The notes under the pieces are model-generated. The model saw only the letters and a program-made list of their open reading frames with translations, had not been told where the DNA came from and did not search any database. This document shows, piece after piece, positions 32,216 to 32,830 of a stretch of DNA of 32,830 nt. A program made the translations under genes and the position numbers. Position 1 is the stretch's first letter. Every line of letters begins with the position of its first letter. Location: contig JABWCE010000022.1 of assembly GCA_013359235.1 (NCBI GenBank), positions 1-32,830 on the forward strand, in the 5' to 3' direction. This DNA comes from Bacteroidota bacterium (lineage in GTDB: Bacteria > Bacteroidota > Bacteroidia > NS11-12g > UBA9320).

Positions 32216-32830
32216 TTATCCGAAAACTTTTGTGAAAATATCGCTGACTGTTTTTGTGTGTGCCGTTATCAGCCGGTTCAGTTCCTGAACATTCTGAATT
32301 TTTATAAAAGCTGAGAGTTTCTCCCGCTTCCCGCTGTCATTAGGCACAACTGAGCCTGAAATGTTAAAGAGTACTTCCTGTGCCATTTCAGCTTCTTTAA
32401 AGAATGAAAAAGCAGAATACAAATTTAGCAAATCATCAGAATTTATAATTTCTGATTGAATCTCCCGGAAGATGTCTTCTGCTATTTTAAGGCTTTCAAT
32501 AATTCCATGATAAGATTTGCCTTTCAGGAGGTTAAACAATCCCGTATGAGAGAGGAGGAGATACTGGGCCGCAAACTCGCAGTCAGTGATTGTACCTTTA
32601 TTTTTCTTCAGTGAAAATCCGAGAGAAGATGAAGTGACCAGCCGGTTTCTCATTTCCTTAATATCCTTCTGTAATGAGGCTCTCTTTACTTCAGATATTC
32701 TGCCGGTAACTGCATCAGTAAACTGTGTGAAAAAAGACTCAGACCCTGCCGCCTGGTTGATACGGGTGAGCGCCTGAAGTTCCCATATCTGAATTCTTGA
32801 GGCGAGATAAGCCCTGTAACCCTGAATGTC
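32216..32830 (-). CDS. glnE: GlnE-type glutamine synthetase adenylyltransferase, C-terminal part
   Basis: The reading frame is open from the window edge at 32830 to the stop at 32216 (204 residues) and lacks its start. The first residues, SRIQIWELQALTRINQAAGS, match the GlnE segment that reads WERQALxRAR in other members, and KNKGTITDCEFAAQYLLLSH matches the GlnE motif GGxxDIEFxxQYLxL. The last ~100 residues are the helical end of the C-terminal adenylyltransferase domain. The full enzyme (~900-1000 residues) attaches or removes AMP on glutamine synthetase. A start at the internal ATG at 32653 is not credible, because it would cut the conserved helix. Confidence 0.8.
   Translation of the reverse strand, partial: DIQGYRAYLASRIQIWELQALTRINQAAGSESFFTQFTDAVTGRISEVKRASLQKDIKEMRNRLVTSSSLGFSLKKNKGTITDCEFAAQYLLLSHTGLFNLLKGKSYHGIIESLKIAEDIFREIQSEIINSDDLLNLYSAFSFFKEAEMAQEVLFNISGSVVPNDSGKREKLSAFIKIQNVQELNRLITAHTKTVSDIFTKVFG

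Overview
The window joins two different genomes. Positions 1 to about 27,165 are AT-rich DNA from a member of the Bacteroidota. The signs are a type IX secretion sorting domain, promoters of the TTG / TANNTTTG type, almost no Shine-Dalgarno sequences, several TTG starts, and a bactofilin-atpZ-atpB-E-F-H-A-G cluster without atpD/atpC. From about 27,170 to the end the DNA is richer in GC, has clear AGGAG-type ribosome binding sites and carries other families (TauE/SafE, rhodanese, CstB-like enzyme, DUF2723 membrane protein, GlnE). This fits another FCB-group bacterium, perhaps Ignavibacteria-like (inference). The two meet inside atpG, in frame, giving an apparent AtpG-TauE fusion that is most likely an assembly chimera.

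Positions 1-4,224 form a cassette-like array. A HigB/HigA-type toxin-antitoxin pair, a Fic protein, an OGG-like DNA glycosylase and a truncated methyltransferase all lie on the minus strand. They are separated by four near-identical ~130-bp inverted-repeat elements. Next to three of these, on the gene's 3' side, lies a second structured element of ~130 bp that can fold on itself and whose arms co-vary. GTTAGGC-like sequences lie at the junctions, recalling integron cassette ends (attC/R'), but no integrase is in the window. A relative of the second element lies downstream of the restriction-modification genes at 11,748-14,341, about 10 kb away and in the same orientation relative to its genes, so that R-M module may be a further cassette.

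Positions 4,290-11,637 hold a type IX-secreted LamG protein broken by one in-frame stop, a membrane VWA-like protein, a small exported protein, aspS, and two tandem paralogous small membrane proteins with duplicated promoters. Positions 11,748-14,341 hold a beta-class DNA methyltransferase and two nuclease-like genes, the second frameshifted in a T run. Positions 14,670-23,707 carry an exported hypothetical protein, kup, a Nudix hydrolase, a SulP-carbonic anhydrase fusion followed by dihydroorotase, bactofilin, and the start of the F1Fo ATP synthase operon, which runs to the junction in atpG.

On the right, the C-terminal half of a TauE/SafE exporter, a single-domain rhodanese and a CstB-like persulfide dioxygenase-rhodanese form a sulfide or persulfide handling operon that ends at a strong terminator. 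About 0.8 kb of repeat-rich noncoding DNA follows, bounded by an inverted pair of repeats. Then come a minus-strand DUF2723 membrane protein and, upstream of it, the C-terminal part of GlnE, which runs off the window edge.
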